A DNA stretch of 64,000 bases from Shewanella ulleungensis (GCF_014648315.1 NZ_BMQW01000007.1:1-64000), one strand, 5' to 3'; counted from the stretch's first letter, positions 1 to 8,697 are shown. Numbers and translations are program-made. The notes: generated by a model from the letters alone, not told the origin.

Positions 1-23
1 AATAATTGGGTGTGTACTAACAT
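1..23 (-). CDS. Possible 5' end of a cassette-like gene running off the left edge
   Basis: On the minus strand an ATG at 23-21 is preceded at six bases by a full AAGGAGG (30-36), one of the best Shine-Dalgarno sequences in the window. Only seven codons (MLVHTQL) are visible, so no product can be named. Orientation away from intI is what a first integron cassette should have. The opposing open frame at 1-162 is the alternative reading. Confidence 0.3.
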
Positions 24-162
24 GACTTACCTCCTTGATAGTGGGAAATCCACTGAGGTAAGTGTGGTGCAAATGACGGACTTTTGGGCTCCGCGCAGCG
101 GCTTAGTTCAACAGCTTATTGAAGGGCAAATGAAAATTAAAGTCGGCCCTTTAACTTATTGA
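1..162 (+). CDS. Possible 3' end of an unrecognised CDS
   Basis: The frame is open from the first base to a TGA at 160-162, giving at least 53 residues ending in KVGPLTY. I recognise no family. The stretch is visibly more GC-rich than the AT-rich sequence at 163-423, as expected if it is coding on one strand. It sits where the first cassette of the neighbouring integron would lie, but cassette genes normally point away from intI, which here means the minus strand. The competing minus-strand start at position 23 has a much better ribosome binding site, so this frame may be incidental or part of an inverted cassette gene. Confidence 0.3.
   Translation, partial: NNWVCTNMTYLLDSGKSTEVSVVQMTDFWAPRSGLVQQLIEGQMKIKVGPLTY
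25..63 (-). promoter_or_regulatory. Hairpin that buries the Shine-Dalgarno of the minus-strand start
   Basis: Two nested inverted repeats: ACTTACCTC (25-33) with GAGGTAAGT (55-63), and AGTGG (40-44) with CCACT (50-54), leaving a GAAAT loop and a six-base bulge. In a minus-strand transcript the outer stem pairs the GAGG of the Shine-Dalgarno just before the ATG at 23. The fold could therefore control translation of the gene running off the left edge. The pairing is directly visible; the regulatory role is inference. Confidence 0.4.
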
Positions 163-208
163 TTATTAACATCCTACATTTACTATCTTATTGTTGTAAA
201 GCAGTTTT

Positions 209-215
209 ATTTAAC
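209..215 (-). other. Candidate attI core (GTTAAAT) next to intI
   Basis: On the minus strand the heptamer GTTAAAT fits the integron core consensus GTTRRRY, about 210 bases from the intI start and on the expected side of the gene. Insertion there would place cassettes leftward on the minus strand. A degenerate heptamer is common in AT-rich DNA and no attC partner is visible, so this is only a candidate. Confidence 0.2.
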
Positions 216-385
216 TCCACAGACAAATAAAAGCGAGCTTGCACGTTAAAAGTGGACTTAATATTCGTCAAAGATTAAAAGCACATTTATTTCAATGCAC
301 TACGAAATAAACAAACTATTTTTCGTACGACTTTAGTTTACTTATTAGCCGATTTAGCTTGAAAACACGTCAAAACCCATTATAA

Positions 386-401
386 CTGTATATAAACACA
401 G
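386..401 (+). promoter_or_regulatory. LexA (SOS) box upstream of intI
   Basis: CTGTATATAAACACAG matches CTGT-N8-ACAG without mismatch and lies 22 bases before the intI start codon, with AAAGGGGG as ribosome binding site between them. SOS control of integron integrases by LexA is established for class 1 and Vibrio integrons. This site implies the same control here, with integrase expression induced by DNA damage. Confidence 0.8.
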
Positions 402-423
402 TACAGGTAACATAAAGGGGGAA

Positions 424-1386
424 ATGATGGCAGAAACTGGATATTTAGAAGCGATTAGACAGCAAATTAGAGTAAGACATTACAGCTATCAAACTGAAAA
501 ATCTTATTTGTATTGGAATCGATATTTTATTCGCCATTTTCGTTTTTCGACGGCAAAGCAAATTTCCCCTAGTCATATTGAACAATTTTTATCATTTTTG
601 GCAAACAATAAACACGTATCAAGCAGTACGCAACAACAAGCATTGTGTGCCCTTGTTTTTGCGTTTAAACATGTATTAGTTATCGATACTGATAATTTAC
701 AGTTCCCATATGCTAAACCTCCAAGTCGTATTCCGCAGGTATTAAATGATATAGAGGCTAAACAGGTCATTGATAACTTACATGGTAAATACCAACTGAT
801 TGGCTGTTTATTATATGGCGCAGGGTTAAGATTAACTGAAGCGTTAAGTATTAGACTTAAGGATATTGACTTTGAAAATCGCACACTTTTTGTATTTAGA
901 GGTAAAGGTAAAAAAGATAGGGTTTGTATTTTACCTAAAATGACTATAGACCCCATACAACAGCAGATGCACCATGTGCGTGAGACTCATGCTCACGACT
1001 TATCTCAGGGATTAGGGATGGCTTCTTTGCCTCCTAGCTTACTCAAAAAGTTTGGAACAAGCGCCAAACAATTACATTGGCAATATCTTTTTCCTTCGAT
1101 TCACTGTGTGTCACATCCTGTTAATGACTATAGATGCAGACATCATATTGACCCAACAACATTTAGAAAGGCATTAAAAAAAGCAGTTCAGAAAACGACT
1201 ATCACTAAACGCATTACCGCTCATACTTTTAGGCATTCCTTTGCAACAAACTTACTGAGACGTGGTCATGATATAAGAACCGTGCAGGAATTACTCGGCC
1301 ATAATGATGTAAAAACAACCCAGATTTATACCCATGTTGCAGGTTTGCACCAAACAGGCGTACAAAGCCCAATGGATTACAGTTAG
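424..1386 (+). CDS. intI: Integron integrase IntI (site-specific tyrosine recombinase)
   Basis: A 320-residue tyrosine recombinase, the usual IntI size. The N-terminal SAM-like core-binding domain (about 1-95) is followed by the catalytic domain with the complete residue set: Arg in GAGLRLTEAL, Lys in GKGKKDR, H-R in HTFRHSFATNLL, and His plus Tyr in LGHNDVKTTQIYTHV. An insertion before HTFRHS (LPPSLLKKFG through RCRHHIDPTTFRKAL) matches the extra patch that separates IntI from XerC/D, and GVQSPMDYS at the end resembles the IntI1 C-terminus. It recombines attI and attC sites to insert or excise gene cassettes. Start: ATGATG after a strong AAAGGGGG. A LexA box lies upstream. No attC site or clear cassette is visible, so the array is outside the window or absent. 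The frame is intact. Confidence 0.93.
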   Translation: MMAETGYLEAIRQQIRVRHYSYQTEKSYLYWNRYFIRHFRFSTAKQISPSHIEQFLSFLANNKHVSSSTQQQALCALVFAFKHVLVIDTDNLQFPYAKPPSRIPQVLNDIEAKQVIDNLHGKYQLIGCLLYGAGLRLTEALSIRLKDIDFENRTLFVFRGKGKKDRVCILPKMTIDPIQQQMHHVRETHAHDLSQGLGMASLPPSLLKKFGTSAKQLHWQYLFPSIHCVSHPVNDYRCRHHIDPTTFRKALKKAVQKTTITKRITAHTFRHSFATNLLRRGHDIRTVQELLGHNDVKTTQIYTHVAGLHQTGVQSPMDYS

Positions 1387-1421
1387 CAATAATAATTACT
1401 TAGTCCGAGATAAAACCTATT

Positions 1422-1509
1422 GAGTCAATCCTTGTTAAATAACGCCCACAAAAAAGGACTCTTTTGAGTCAATCCTTGTTAAATAACGCCCACAAAAAAG
1501 GACTCTTTT
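1422..1509. repeat. Tandem duplication, 2 x 44 bp
   Basis: Two identical 44-base units (1422-1465 and 1466-1509) starting GAGTCAATCC and ending GGACTCTTTT lie head to tail between intI and yadH. The perfect identity indicates a recent duplication. Each unit carries GTTAAATAACGCCC, whose GTTAAAT matches an integron core heptamer. The second copy supplies the left half of a terminator completed by the unique sequence after it. Confidence 0.9.
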
Positions 1510-1519
1510 GAGCCCTTTT
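1494..1519. terminator. Bidirectional terminator between intI and yadH
   Basis: AAAAGGaCTC (1496-1505), TTTT loop, GAGcCCTTTT (1510-1519): a ten-position stem with one mismatch, flanked by A and T runs on both sides. It serves the convergent intI and yadH transcripts. The left arm belongs to the second copy of the 44-bp duplication. Confidence 0.65.
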
Positions 1520-1584
1520 ACACGTAAATTGTGACAACCGGTTTGTGAGCGGTTTATCTATTGCAAGGCTAGGCTACTAGAGAC

Positions 1585-2355
1585 CTAACTACGCAACCCA
1601 ATCCCACGAGATATAAGATAATACGCCAGCGTCCATAGGCCAACACAAAAGCCCACCATAATGGCGATTGATAATGGCACACTAATGTCGGCAAAGCCTA
1701 AGAAGCCATAACGGAATACGTTAATCATATACACCACAGGATTTAAGCCCGACACGCCTTGCCAAAACTCTGGCAATAGTGATAAAGAATAGAACACACC
1801 GCCCAAATAGGTCAGTGGCGTTAGAATAAATGTAGGGATAATACTAATATCGTCAAAGCTTTTAGCAAATACCGCATTGATTAACCCGCCCAGTGAAAAG
1901 AGTACCGAAGTTAAAAATACGGTTAATATGACAAGGCCAACATGATGTAAGGTGATATTAACAAACAACATTGCCACGACAGTCACAATTAAGCCTACAC
2001 ATAGCCCACGCGCAACGCCACCACCAACATAACCTGCAATTAACACGTAATGTGGTACTGGCGCGACCATGATTTCTTCAATGTTACGTTGAAACTTGGC
2101 GCTGTAAAACGACGATGCCACGTTTGAGTATGAGTTGGTGATAACCGACATCATAATTAGGCCTGGGGCGATAAATTCCATGTAGCTCACACCGCCCATT
2201 TCACCGATCCGGCTGCCCACTAGGTTACCAAAAATAAGGAAATACAAAGTCATGGTGATAGCTGGCGGCACTAACGTTTGCACCCAAATTCGGGTAAAAC
2301 GATTTATCTCTTTGGTTAAAATGCTTTTAAAAGCCACAAAATACAGGCGATTCAT
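1585..2355 (-). CDS. yadH: ABC-2 type transporter permease YadH
   Basis: A 256-residue ABC-2 family membrane permease with about six hydrophobic segments and the family's usual length. The start overlaps the last base of the upstream ATPase gene (TAATG junction), so the two are translationally coupled and form one exporter. With hpt just upstream, the arrangement recalls the E. coli hpt/can-yadGH neighbourhood, which supports the name. The substrate is unknown. Confidence 0.85.
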   Translation of the reverse strand: MNRLYFVAFKSILTKEINRFTRIWVQTLVPPAITMTLYFLIFGNLVGSRIGEMGGVSYMEFIAPGLIMMSVITNSYSNVASSFYSAKFQRNIEEIMVAPVPHYVLIAGYVGGGVARGLCVGLIVTVVAMLFVNITLHHVGLVILTVFLTSVLFSLGGLINAVFAKSFDDISIIPTFILTPLTYLGGVFYSLSLLPEFWQGVSGLNPVVYMINVFRYGFLGFADISVPLSIAIMVGFCVGLWTLAYYLISRGIGLRS

Positions 2356-3290
2356 TATTTTGACTCCTTGGCTTTTTCGACCAGTTCTACAAACAGTTCT
2401 TCTAAACGGTTAGCTTTATTACGCATCGACAACACTTCGATATTAGCGGTGGTTAACTGGGTAAATAATTCATTAATGTTGTTCGATTTGGCCACATCGA
2501 CTTCTAGGGTGTGTGCATCAATTAAGCGGCAATGCATGTTATTTAACTGTGGGGCTACGTCGAGATCGTGTCGTAAATCGAAAATAAAGGTTTCAACATC
2601 TAGCTTGCTGAGCAAGGCTTTCATGGTGGTGCATTCCACCAGCAAACCGGTGTCAATAATACCAATCGTGCGGCAAAGCATTTCAGCTTCTTCAAGGTAG
2701 TGTGTGGTTAAAATAATGGTCACACCTTGTTGATTGATTTGCTTTAAAAACTCCCACATTGAACGGCGCAGTTCAATGTCTACGCCTGCTGTTGGTTCAT
2801 CTAAAATTAGCAATTTAGGTTCGTGCATTAATGCGCGGGCAATCATTAAGCGACGTTTCATACCGCCCGATAGTTCGCGGGCTTGAGCATGACGCTTTTG
2901 CCATAAATCCAGTTGAGTTAAATATTTTTCGGCACGTTGTAATGCCACATCTTTAGGAACTCCGTAATAGCCGGCTTGGTTAACCACAATTTGCTGCACA
3001 GTTTCAAACTGGTTGAAGTTAAATTCTTGCGGTACTAACCCTATACACAGTTTGGCTTGTTCAAGTTGTTTGTCGATATCAAAACCAAAAACTGACACTG
3101 TGCCGGAGGTTTTTTGCACCAATGAGCTGATAATACCAATTGTGGTAGATTTACCGGCGCCATTAGGACCAAGCAAAGCAAAAAAGTCACCTTGCTTTAC
3201 CGTCAAACTAATCGACTTAACAGCTTGAACACCGCCTTTATAGGTTTTTTTAAGGTTATCGATCACCAATGCATTGGCGTTATCGGCCAT
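2355..3290 (-). CDS. yadG: ABC transporter ATP-binding protein YadG
   Basis: A 311-residue ABC ATPase. Walker A is GPNGAGKST (about residue 41), the signature is ELSGGMKRRL, Walker B is LLILDEPTAGVD and the switch histidine is in TTHYLEEAE. The C-terminal 90 residues are the variable extension typical of ABC-2 exporters. It energises the permease encoded immediately downstream. The gene follows the hpt terminator, so it probably has its own promoter at 3291-3315. Confidence 0.88.
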   Translation of the reverse strand: MADNANALVIDNLKKTYKGGVQAVKSISLTVKQGDFFALLGPNGAGKSTTIGIISSLVQKTSGTVSVFGFDIDKQLEQAKLCIGLVPQEFNFNQFETVQQIVVNQAGYYGVPKDVALQRAEKYLTQLDLWQKRHAQARELSGGMKRRLMIARALMHEPKLLILDEPTAGVDIELRRSMWEFLKQINQQGVTIILTTHYLEEAEMLCRTIGIIDTGLLVECTTMKALLSKLDVETFIFDLRHDLDVAPQLNNMHCRLIDAHTLEVDVAKSNNINELFTQLTTANIEVLSMRNKANRLEELFVELVEKAKESK

Positions 3291-3314
3291 ATTGAAATCC
3301 TCAACTTATCTGTG

Positions 3315-3343
3315 AAAAAAAACTCCCACATCGGTGGGAGTTT
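3315..3343 (-). terminator. Rho-independent terminator of the mpl-ubiX-hpt operon
   Basis: AAACTCCCAC (3320-3329), ATCG loop, GTGGGAGTTT (3334-3343). On the minus strand the stem is followed by eight T residues. It lies 17 bases after the hpt stop and ahead of yadG. Confidence 0.85.
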
Positions 3344-3359
3344 ATAAAATGATGTTGGC

Positions 3360-3890
3360 TTAATCTAGCGGCACGACTTTGGCGATGTAAGGTAAGTTGC
3401 GGTATTGCTCCGCATAATCGATACCGTAACCCACAATAAATTCGTCGGGGATCGTAATGCCAATAAAATCGACATAAACGTCGACTTCGCGGCGCTCTGG
3501 TTTATCTAATAACGTACATAATGCCAAGCTTTTTGGGTCTCGCAGTAACAGCATTTCGCGTACTTTGTTTAAGGTATTACCTGAGTCGATAAGGTCTTCA
3601 ACAATTAATACGTCACGGCCTGCAATGTCAGACTGCACATCTTTAAGCACTTTTACATCACGCGAGCTGTTCATGCTATTACCATAGCTAGACACTGACA
3701 TAAAATCGATTTCTACATGGCCTTTAATACGACGACACAGATCGGCCATAAACACGACAGAACCTTTTAACAAGCCAACCATTAATAAGCGTTCACTGTT
3801 TGCATAATGTGCATTGATGCGTTCGGCTAACTGGTCGAGGGTTTTATTGATTTCTTGTTCAGAAATCATCATTTCAATTGTGTGCTTCAT
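3360..3890 (-). CDS. hpt: Hypoxanthine phosphoribosyltransferase
   Basis: A 176-residue type I phosphoribosyltransferase, close to the E. coli Hpt length. The PRPP-binding motif [14 protein letters not shown] is near residue 95, and a flexible-loop serine-tyrosine pair occurs in [11 protein letters not shown]. It salvages hypoxanthine (and guanine) to IMP/GMP with PRPP in the cytosol. Seven bases separate it from ubiX, so it is the last gene of an mpl-ubiX-hpt operon that ends in the terminator just downstream. Confidence 0.93.
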   Translation of the reverse strand: MKHTIEMMISEQEINKTLDQLAERINAHYANSERLLMVGLLKGSVVFMADLCRRIKGHVEIDFMSVSSYGNSMNSSRDVKVLKDVQSDIAGRDVLIVEDLIDSGNTLNKVREMLLLRDPKSLALCTLLDKPERREVDVYVDFIGITIPDEFIVGYGIDYAEQYRNLPYIAKVVPLD

Positions 3891-3897
3891 AAATATC

Positions 3898-4557
3898 TCA
3901 ATTGTCGATGTCGTTTGGCTGGGTGAGTCCGTATCCCCAGCGACTCGTTAAGTCGTGTTCAATCCCCAAATGATCAAGGATTCGGGAAACCATGAAGTTT
4001 ACCAGATCTTCTATCGATTTGGGATTATGATAAAAGCCTGGTGCCGCTGGCATGATGGTCGCACCGTTACGTGTTAGGCTTAACATATGCTCTAAGTGTA
4101 TGGTGCTAAAAGGAGTTTCTCGCGGAACAAGAATCAATTGCCCCCGCTCTTTTAATACTACGTCTGCTGCTCTTTCGAGCAAATTATTGCTCATTCCGGT
4201 CGCAACTGCCGCTAAAGTGCCAGTTGAACACGGGCAAATCACCATTTGTTTAGGTGCTGCACTGCCAGATGCTGGCGGCGAGAACCATTCATCTTTGCCA
4301 AGTACAACCAATTCGCCTGTAAGCGGTTTATCGGTACTTTGTAACTGCTCTTCTAGCTGCGCTTTGGCTTTGTCTGGGTTGGCACTAAGCTGTAAACCAT
4401 GCTCGGTAGCGAGTACCACTCTTGCCGCGCTAGATATCATTAAAAACACTTGGTAATCGGCAGCAAGCAAACATTCAAGCAATTTAATACCATAAGGCGC
4501 ACCAGATGCACCGGTCCAAGCTAAACTAATGGCTTTGGCTTTTTTGGTATAGGCCAT
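3898..4557 (-). CDS. ubiX: Flavin prenyltransferase UbiX
   Basis: A 219-residue flavoprotein of the UbiX/Pad1 family. The FMN-binding [10 protein letters not shown] is at the N-terminus, and the prenyl-transfer region [29 protein letters not shown] is near residue 130. It makes prenylated FMN, the cofactor of the UbiD decarboxylase in ubiquinone synthesis. It lies 25 bases after mpl and 7 before hpt, in one operon. The first residues ([10 protein letters not shown]) extend slightly beyond the conserved core. Confidence 0.92.
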   Translation of the reverse strand: MAYTKKAKAISLAWTGASGAPYGIKLLECLLAADYQVFLMISSAARVVLATEHGLQLSANPDKAKAQLEEQLQSTDKPLTGELVVLGKDEWFSPPASGSAAPKQMVICPCSTGTLAAVATGMSNNLLERAADVVLKERGQLILVPRETPFSTIHLEHMLSLTRNGATIMPAAPGFYHNPKSIEDLVNFMVSRILDHLGIEHDLTSRWGYGLTQPNDIDN

Positions 4558-4582
4558 GTTGTATCCTCTATTGCATTAGCCT

Positions 4583-5989
4583 TTATGCTAATGCCTTAAT
4601 GATTTTTTGATGGATACCGTTAAAGCCACCATTACTCATAATCACCACGGTATCACCTTGAGTTGCCGTGTTGGCAACGGCGTTAACAATGTCGTCGATA
4701 TTGTGGTATACAGTCGCAGGGATTGGTGCATTAGCCATACTGGCGGCTATGTCCCAACCAATATTGTCTGCTTGGTACAAATACGCCACGTCTGCTAACG
4801 CCATAGAATTGGCTAAGGTGTCTTTATGTACACCACTTTTCATGGTGTTTGAGCGCGGCTCTAACACCACAATAATCTTACCTGTTGCATTGGCATCTAC
4901 ACCCACCTTGGCTCGCAAACCTTGCAAGGTCGTGGCAATGGCGGTGGGATGATGAGCAAAGTCGTCATACACAGCAACATCATTGACCGTATCTAATAAT
5001 TCTAAACGACGCTTTGGGGGGCTAAATTTAGCTAATGCCTCAATAGCATGATTAGGCGTTACGCCCACATGACGAGCTGCAGCAATGGCCATTATCGCGT
5101 TTTCAATGTTGTGCTGACCAATTAAAGCCCAACTCACAATACCCTGAGACTTACCGTTGAATAACACTTCAAATTCATGACCATCGTCGGCAATAGTACG
5201 CGACTGCCATACACTTGGTTCACCTTCATTTGGTAACACGTTGGTTTGAGTTGAATATACTTCTTGCTCGCTCCAGCAGCCCATATCAATCACTTGCTGT
5301 ACAGCTTCAACCTGCGCTGGCCAAATCACTTTCCCCTCACCCGGAACAGTACGAATAACATGATTAAATTGACGTTGAATAGCAGCCAGATCGGCAAAAA
5401 TATCGGCATGATCAAATTCTAAATTATTGATCACCAAAGTACGCGGATGGTAATGCACAAATTTGGAACGTTTATCAAAAAAGGCGCTGTCGTATTCGTC
5501 GGCTTCAACCACAAAAAAGGGCGAGTGACCTAAACGGGCCGATACGCCAAAGTTTTGCGGTACACCACCAATTAAAAAACCCGGTTCATAACCGCAATAT
5601 TCCAATACCCAGGCTAACATGCTTGAAGTCGAGGTTTTGCCATGGGTACCTGCCACGGCTAATACCCATCGGTTTGGCAAAATATGTTCAGATAAGAATT
5701 GCGGCCCTGATGTGTATTTCATGCCACGGTTTAGTACTGCTTCTACACAAGGATTACCACGGCTCATAGCGTTACCAATCACCACTAAATCGGGTTGGTT
5801 TTCGCCTTCTTTACCCAGCTGTTCAGGATCAAAACCTTGTATAAGCTCAATGCCTTGTTGCTCGAGCTGAGTGCTCATAGGTGGATAAACATTGGCATCA
5901 CTGCCGGTCACTTTATAGCCCATTGCGCGGGAAAGTAGGGCTAAACCGCCCATAAAAGTGCCACAAATCCCTAAAATGTGTACGTGCAT
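4583..5989 (-). CDS. mpl: UDP-N-acetylmuramate:L-alanyl-gamma-D-glutamyl-meso-diaminopimelate ligase
   Basis: A 468-residue Mur-ligase family protein of usual Mpl length. It begins MHVHILGICGTFMGGLA (Rossmann-like domain), has the ATP P-loop AGTHGKTSTSSML near residue 115, the EADEYDSAFFDKR segment typical of Mpl, and the C-terminal ligase domain with DDFAHHPTAI. It joins recycled murein tripeptide to UDP-MurNAc in peptidoglycan recycling. It is the first gene of the mpl-ubiX-hpt unit. Confidence 0.94.
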   Translation of the reverse strand: MHVHILGICGTFMGGLALLSRAMGYKVTGSDANVYPPMSTQLEQQGIELIQGFDPEQLGKEGENQPDLVVIGNAMSRGNPCVEAVLNRGMKYTSGPQFLSEHILPNRWVLAVAGTHGKTSTSSMLAWVLEYCGYEPGFLIGGVPQNFGVSARLGHSPFFVVEADEYDSAFFDKRSKFVHYHPRTLVINNLEFDHADIFADLAAIQRQFNHVIRTVPGEGKVIWPAQVEAVQQVIDMGCWSEQEVYSTQTNVLPNEGEPSVWQSRTIADDGHEFEVLFNGKSQGIVSWALIGQHNIENAIMAIAAARHVGVTPNHAIEALAKFSPPKRRLELLDTVNDVAVYDDFAHHPTAIATTLQGLRAKVGVDANATGKIIVVLEPRSNTMKSGVHKDTLANSMALADVAYLYQADNIGWDIAASMANAPIPATVYHNIDDIVNAVANTATQGDTVVIMSNGGFNGIHQKIIKALA

Positions 5990-6078
5990 GTTGTCACTCT
6001 ACTGATCCATTATATGGCGGTTATTCTAATCTATTGCACCGCCGATTGTCAGTTAACAATTATTGAGAATTATCGTGA

Positions 6079-6378
6079 CTACAAAAAGAAAAATAGCCCC
6101 ATACTTAACACTGTTGTAAGTAACGTATTACGAGTGATATAAGCCAGTAATGTAGCCACGAGCGCGCAAGTCAAATAAGGGTTGTACAGGCTAATGGCTA
6201 ACTCACCATGTGGTACAAATACAATAGGCGCCAATATGGCGGTTAATACGGCAGGAGCTGAGTAGCTTAAAAAGGTTAAGGTGTTTTTACTTAACCGAAT
6301 CGGAATTTTAGGCTCTAATAATAAGTGTCTACTCACAAACACAACCGCAGCCATAGACAGAATAATCAACCAAATCAT
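6079..6378 (-). CDS. AzlD-family branched-chain amino acid exporter subunit
   Basis: A 99-residue protein with three to four hydrophobic segments, the size and pattern of AzlD (YgaH-like) small subunits. It overlaps the end of the AzlC gene by four bases (ATGA), so it is translationally coupled. With AzlC it forms a two-component exporter of branched-chain amino acids or similar substrates. Substrate specificity cannot be read from the sequence. Confidence 0.85.
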   Translation of the reverse strand: MIWLIILSMAAVVFVSRHLLLEPKIPIRLSKNTLTFLSYSAPAVLTAILAPIVFVPHGELAISLYNPYLTCALVATLLAYITRNTLLTTVLSMGLFFFL

Positions 6379-7145
6379 AAAGTATCATCCTTGTGTTCAC
6401 TCGCTATTTTATTACCGCCTTCATTTGTGAGTTTGGCGTACGCCATACCAGCTGCCATGCCAGATATTGCCGCTATCAACAGTCCTGCTTGAATGGCAAA
6501 CACAGCGCACACAACTGCTAACGTGAGTGACACTAATACGCACACTAAAATTGACGGTTTTTTTACCGTTGGCACGACTATGGCTATAAATGTGGCGGCA
6601 ATAGCAAAATCGAGCCCAAGCTCGCCCAAGTTATCAATAGACTGCCCTGCCACAATACCGAGCAAGGTGGCAATATTCCAACCCACATAAAATGTTAGGC
6701 CACCTCCCAGCGCGTACCAGCGATCAAAGTGGTGCTGAGCAGGCGTATCGTTGCCATGGGCCTGGTTAGCTATGGCAAATAATTCGTCGGTCAGTAAAAA
6801 ACCCAGCCCTAAACGCCATTTTAGGGGTAATGGGCTTATTTGACTGCGCATGGCGATGGCATACAGTAAATGCCTTGAGGTTATGAGTAGGGTGGTAATT
6901 AAAATACTGCCGATACCAATACCGGCTTTTATCATTCCAAGGGCCACCAATTGCGCACTGCCTGCGAAAATAATCGCCGACATAGCTTGGCTTTCTACGG
7001 CAGTTAAGCCAATTTCTAATGCGAACGAGCCTGCTAAAATCCCCCAGGGGATCACGGCAATCGTTAACGGCATAACAGCAAGCGCACCCGCAAAAAATGA
7101 TTGGCTTTTATTGATGGGTATCGTGATAGATTTGGTTGTACTCAC
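6375..7145 (-). CDS. AzlC-family branched-chain amino acid exporter subunit
   Basis: A 256-residue membrane protein of the AzlC/YgaZ family with the conserved GILAGSFALEIGLTAVESQAMSAIIFAGSAQ region (about residues 33-65) and LLTDELFA mid-protein. The start is GTG (7145-7143) behind AAGGAG at five bases. The nearby ATGATG is out of frame and stops at once. It forms the large subunit of an exporter with the overlapping AzlD gene. Confidence 0.87.
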   Translation of the reverse strand: MSTTKSITIPINKSQSFFAGALAVMPLTIAVIPWGILAGSFALEIGLTAVESQAMSAIIFAGSAQLVALGMIKAGIGIGSILITTLLITSRHLLYAIAMRSQISPLPLKWRLGLGFLLTDELFAIANQAHGNDTPAQHHFDRWYALGGGLTFYVGWNIATLLGIVAGQSIDNLGELGLDFAIAATFIAIVVPTVKKPSILVCVLVSLTLAVVCAVFAIQAGLLIAAISGMAAGMAYAKLTNEGGNKIASEHKDDTL

Positions 7146-7572
7146 ATCATCTCCTTATGCGCTAAATTCGCAAGAAGATTAGCTTAACCTGAATAATGCA
7201 GTAAAGCGCTATCGATGTTTCATTTATTAAATCAATAAATTTGCGCTTAGCTTGTTTAGCTAAATTCGCCCACAGATATTTTAATCGCATAATACGATAT
7301 TGTTGCTTTACGATTTTACATTAATGTCAGGCTCAAGCTATAAAGTGCATTTTATATAAATCTAATTTCAATATTGCTAAAATCATTAATTTACTTGTCT
7401 TATAAAAATATTTTAAAAATACGGCTTTAGCTATAGGCTAACCCAACTAACCACCCATACGGTAAAATAAACATGAGTATGTTTAGGTATAGTATTGCTG
7501 GCGTGTATCATTTTATCTAAATGTTCATAGTTAACCGACATTCATCATATTCAATATTACGACACGCTAATC
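7146..7572. other. Intergenic stretch, no gene seen
   Basis: An AT-rich 427-base gap between the azlC start and the stop of the LysR gene. It must contain the azlCD promoter on the minus strand, but I see no convincing operator, riboswitch fold or small ORF with a ribosome binding site. Confidence 0.5.
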
Positions 7573-8532
7573 CTAAATAAGCTCTAAGGTTAATTCGCGA
7601 ATTTTTTTCTTTAACCATACAGAATCGTCATTTTCAGATGTTGGGTACGTCACCATCACTAACTTCAATGGTTCAACAACTTGAAAAATCCGATCACACT
7701 CAACTTCAGATAATTGGCATGCATGTATTCCTGAATCCTCATCGAGCATGTCGTATACCGCTTTATAAGGTGTAATAGCTAAAGATTGGCAGTCTGACAA
7801 ATATTCAAATAATGAAGATACGCTGGTAATGGTCATTTCTGTATTTACGGGTAAACCTTTTGCTTTGCAATACTCTTGAAACGGATTAAGTATCGGTGCT
7901 TGAACACCAATAAAAGTGTTGATAAATGGATACTTCGCGATGGTTTCTAAACTAATTTCTTGTTTTAAAATGGGGTGATTTTTACAACATAGCAAGTATT
8001 GTCGATTCAACGTGGCCAACACTTCTACGCGTAAATTGTGATCAAAAAAGCTGACTTCATCAGGGCTTTTACAGCAACACATAACAATACCGTGAGGGTC
8101 GTTTGTGAGACTTTCTAAAGAATGATTACTCCAACTGCTTACATTGATGTGGATATTCTTGTTGTGGTCTTTTATTGCTTGCATTATGGCTCTCGGGTAA
8201 GCATATGCAATCATCCCGGGAAACACTAACTCAAAATAACGATGATGTAATTGCTCAGCACTGTTGACCCGATTAAAGTGTTTTGCACAATCAACAATCT
8301 CTTTCGCTATTGGGTACACTTTGCCAGCATAGTCATTGGGTACTAAACCATACTTTCGCCGAATAAAAAGGTCATCACCAAAAATTAATCTCGCTGTATG
8401 TAAGCAACGACTGATTTTAGAGGCGGGTATATTTAATATTTTGGATACATGCGTAGCAGACTTATGCTCATAAAGACTCACTAATATAGTGAGCGTTAAT
8501 AAATCCAGTTTATCTAAGTCGATAGGTTTCAT
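7573..8532 (-). CDS. LysR-family transcriptional regulator
   Basis: A 319-residue LysR-type regulator. The N-terminal winged helix (about residues 10-70) includes SATHVSKILNIPASKISRCLHTARLIFGDDLFIRRKYGLVP. The remainder is a substrate-binding-like effector domain, with GIVMCCCKSPDEVSF containing three adjacent cysteines. It is divergent from the 8969 gene and nrfBCD with 436 bases between them, a classic LysR layout, so control of that cluster is likely. A perfect 21-bp palindrome in the gap is a candidate binding site. The effector is unknown. Confidence 0.85.
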   Translation of the reverse strand: MKPIDLDKLDLLTLTILVSLYEHKSATHVSKILNIPASKISRCLHTARLIFGDDLFIRRKYGLVPNDYAGKVYPIAKEIVDCAKHFNRVNSAEQLHHRYFELVFPGMIAYAYPRAIMQAIKDHNKNIHINVSSWSNHSLESLTNDPHGIVMCCCKSPDEVSFFDHNLRVEVLATLNRQYLLCCKNHPILKQEISLETIAKYPFINTFIGVQAPILNPFQEYCKAKGLPVNTEMTITSVSSLFEYLSDCQSLAITPYKAVYDMLDEDSGIHACQLSEVECDRIFQVVEPLKLVMVTYPTSENDDSVWLKKKIRELTLELI

Positions 8533-8676
8533 GTCACTGACTCCCTCTCAATATGCAACCTTTGATTTTATCGACTCGCTGAGTATTTCATAACTTTATT
8601 TCAAATATTCACACTTTAATTAATCCAGATCATAAATTTAACTATTCAACAATGTCATTAACCGCCAAATACCACC

Positions 8677-8697
8677 TGATTACAAATTTTGTAATCA
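8677..8697. promoter_or_regulatory. 21-bp palindrome, candidate LysR operator
   Basis: TGATTACAAA, one central T, then TTTGTAATCA: ten bases per arm with no mismatch. It lies between the divergent LysR gene and the FNR box, about 145 bases from the lysR start. It contains an ATTAC-N-GTAAT arrangement of the T-N11-A type used by LysR regulators. Assignment to the neighbouring regulator is inference. Confidence 0.5.

Noticed and set aside
1422..1509. CRISPR array
   Set aside because: Only two directly abutting copies with no spacers and no cas genes nearby.
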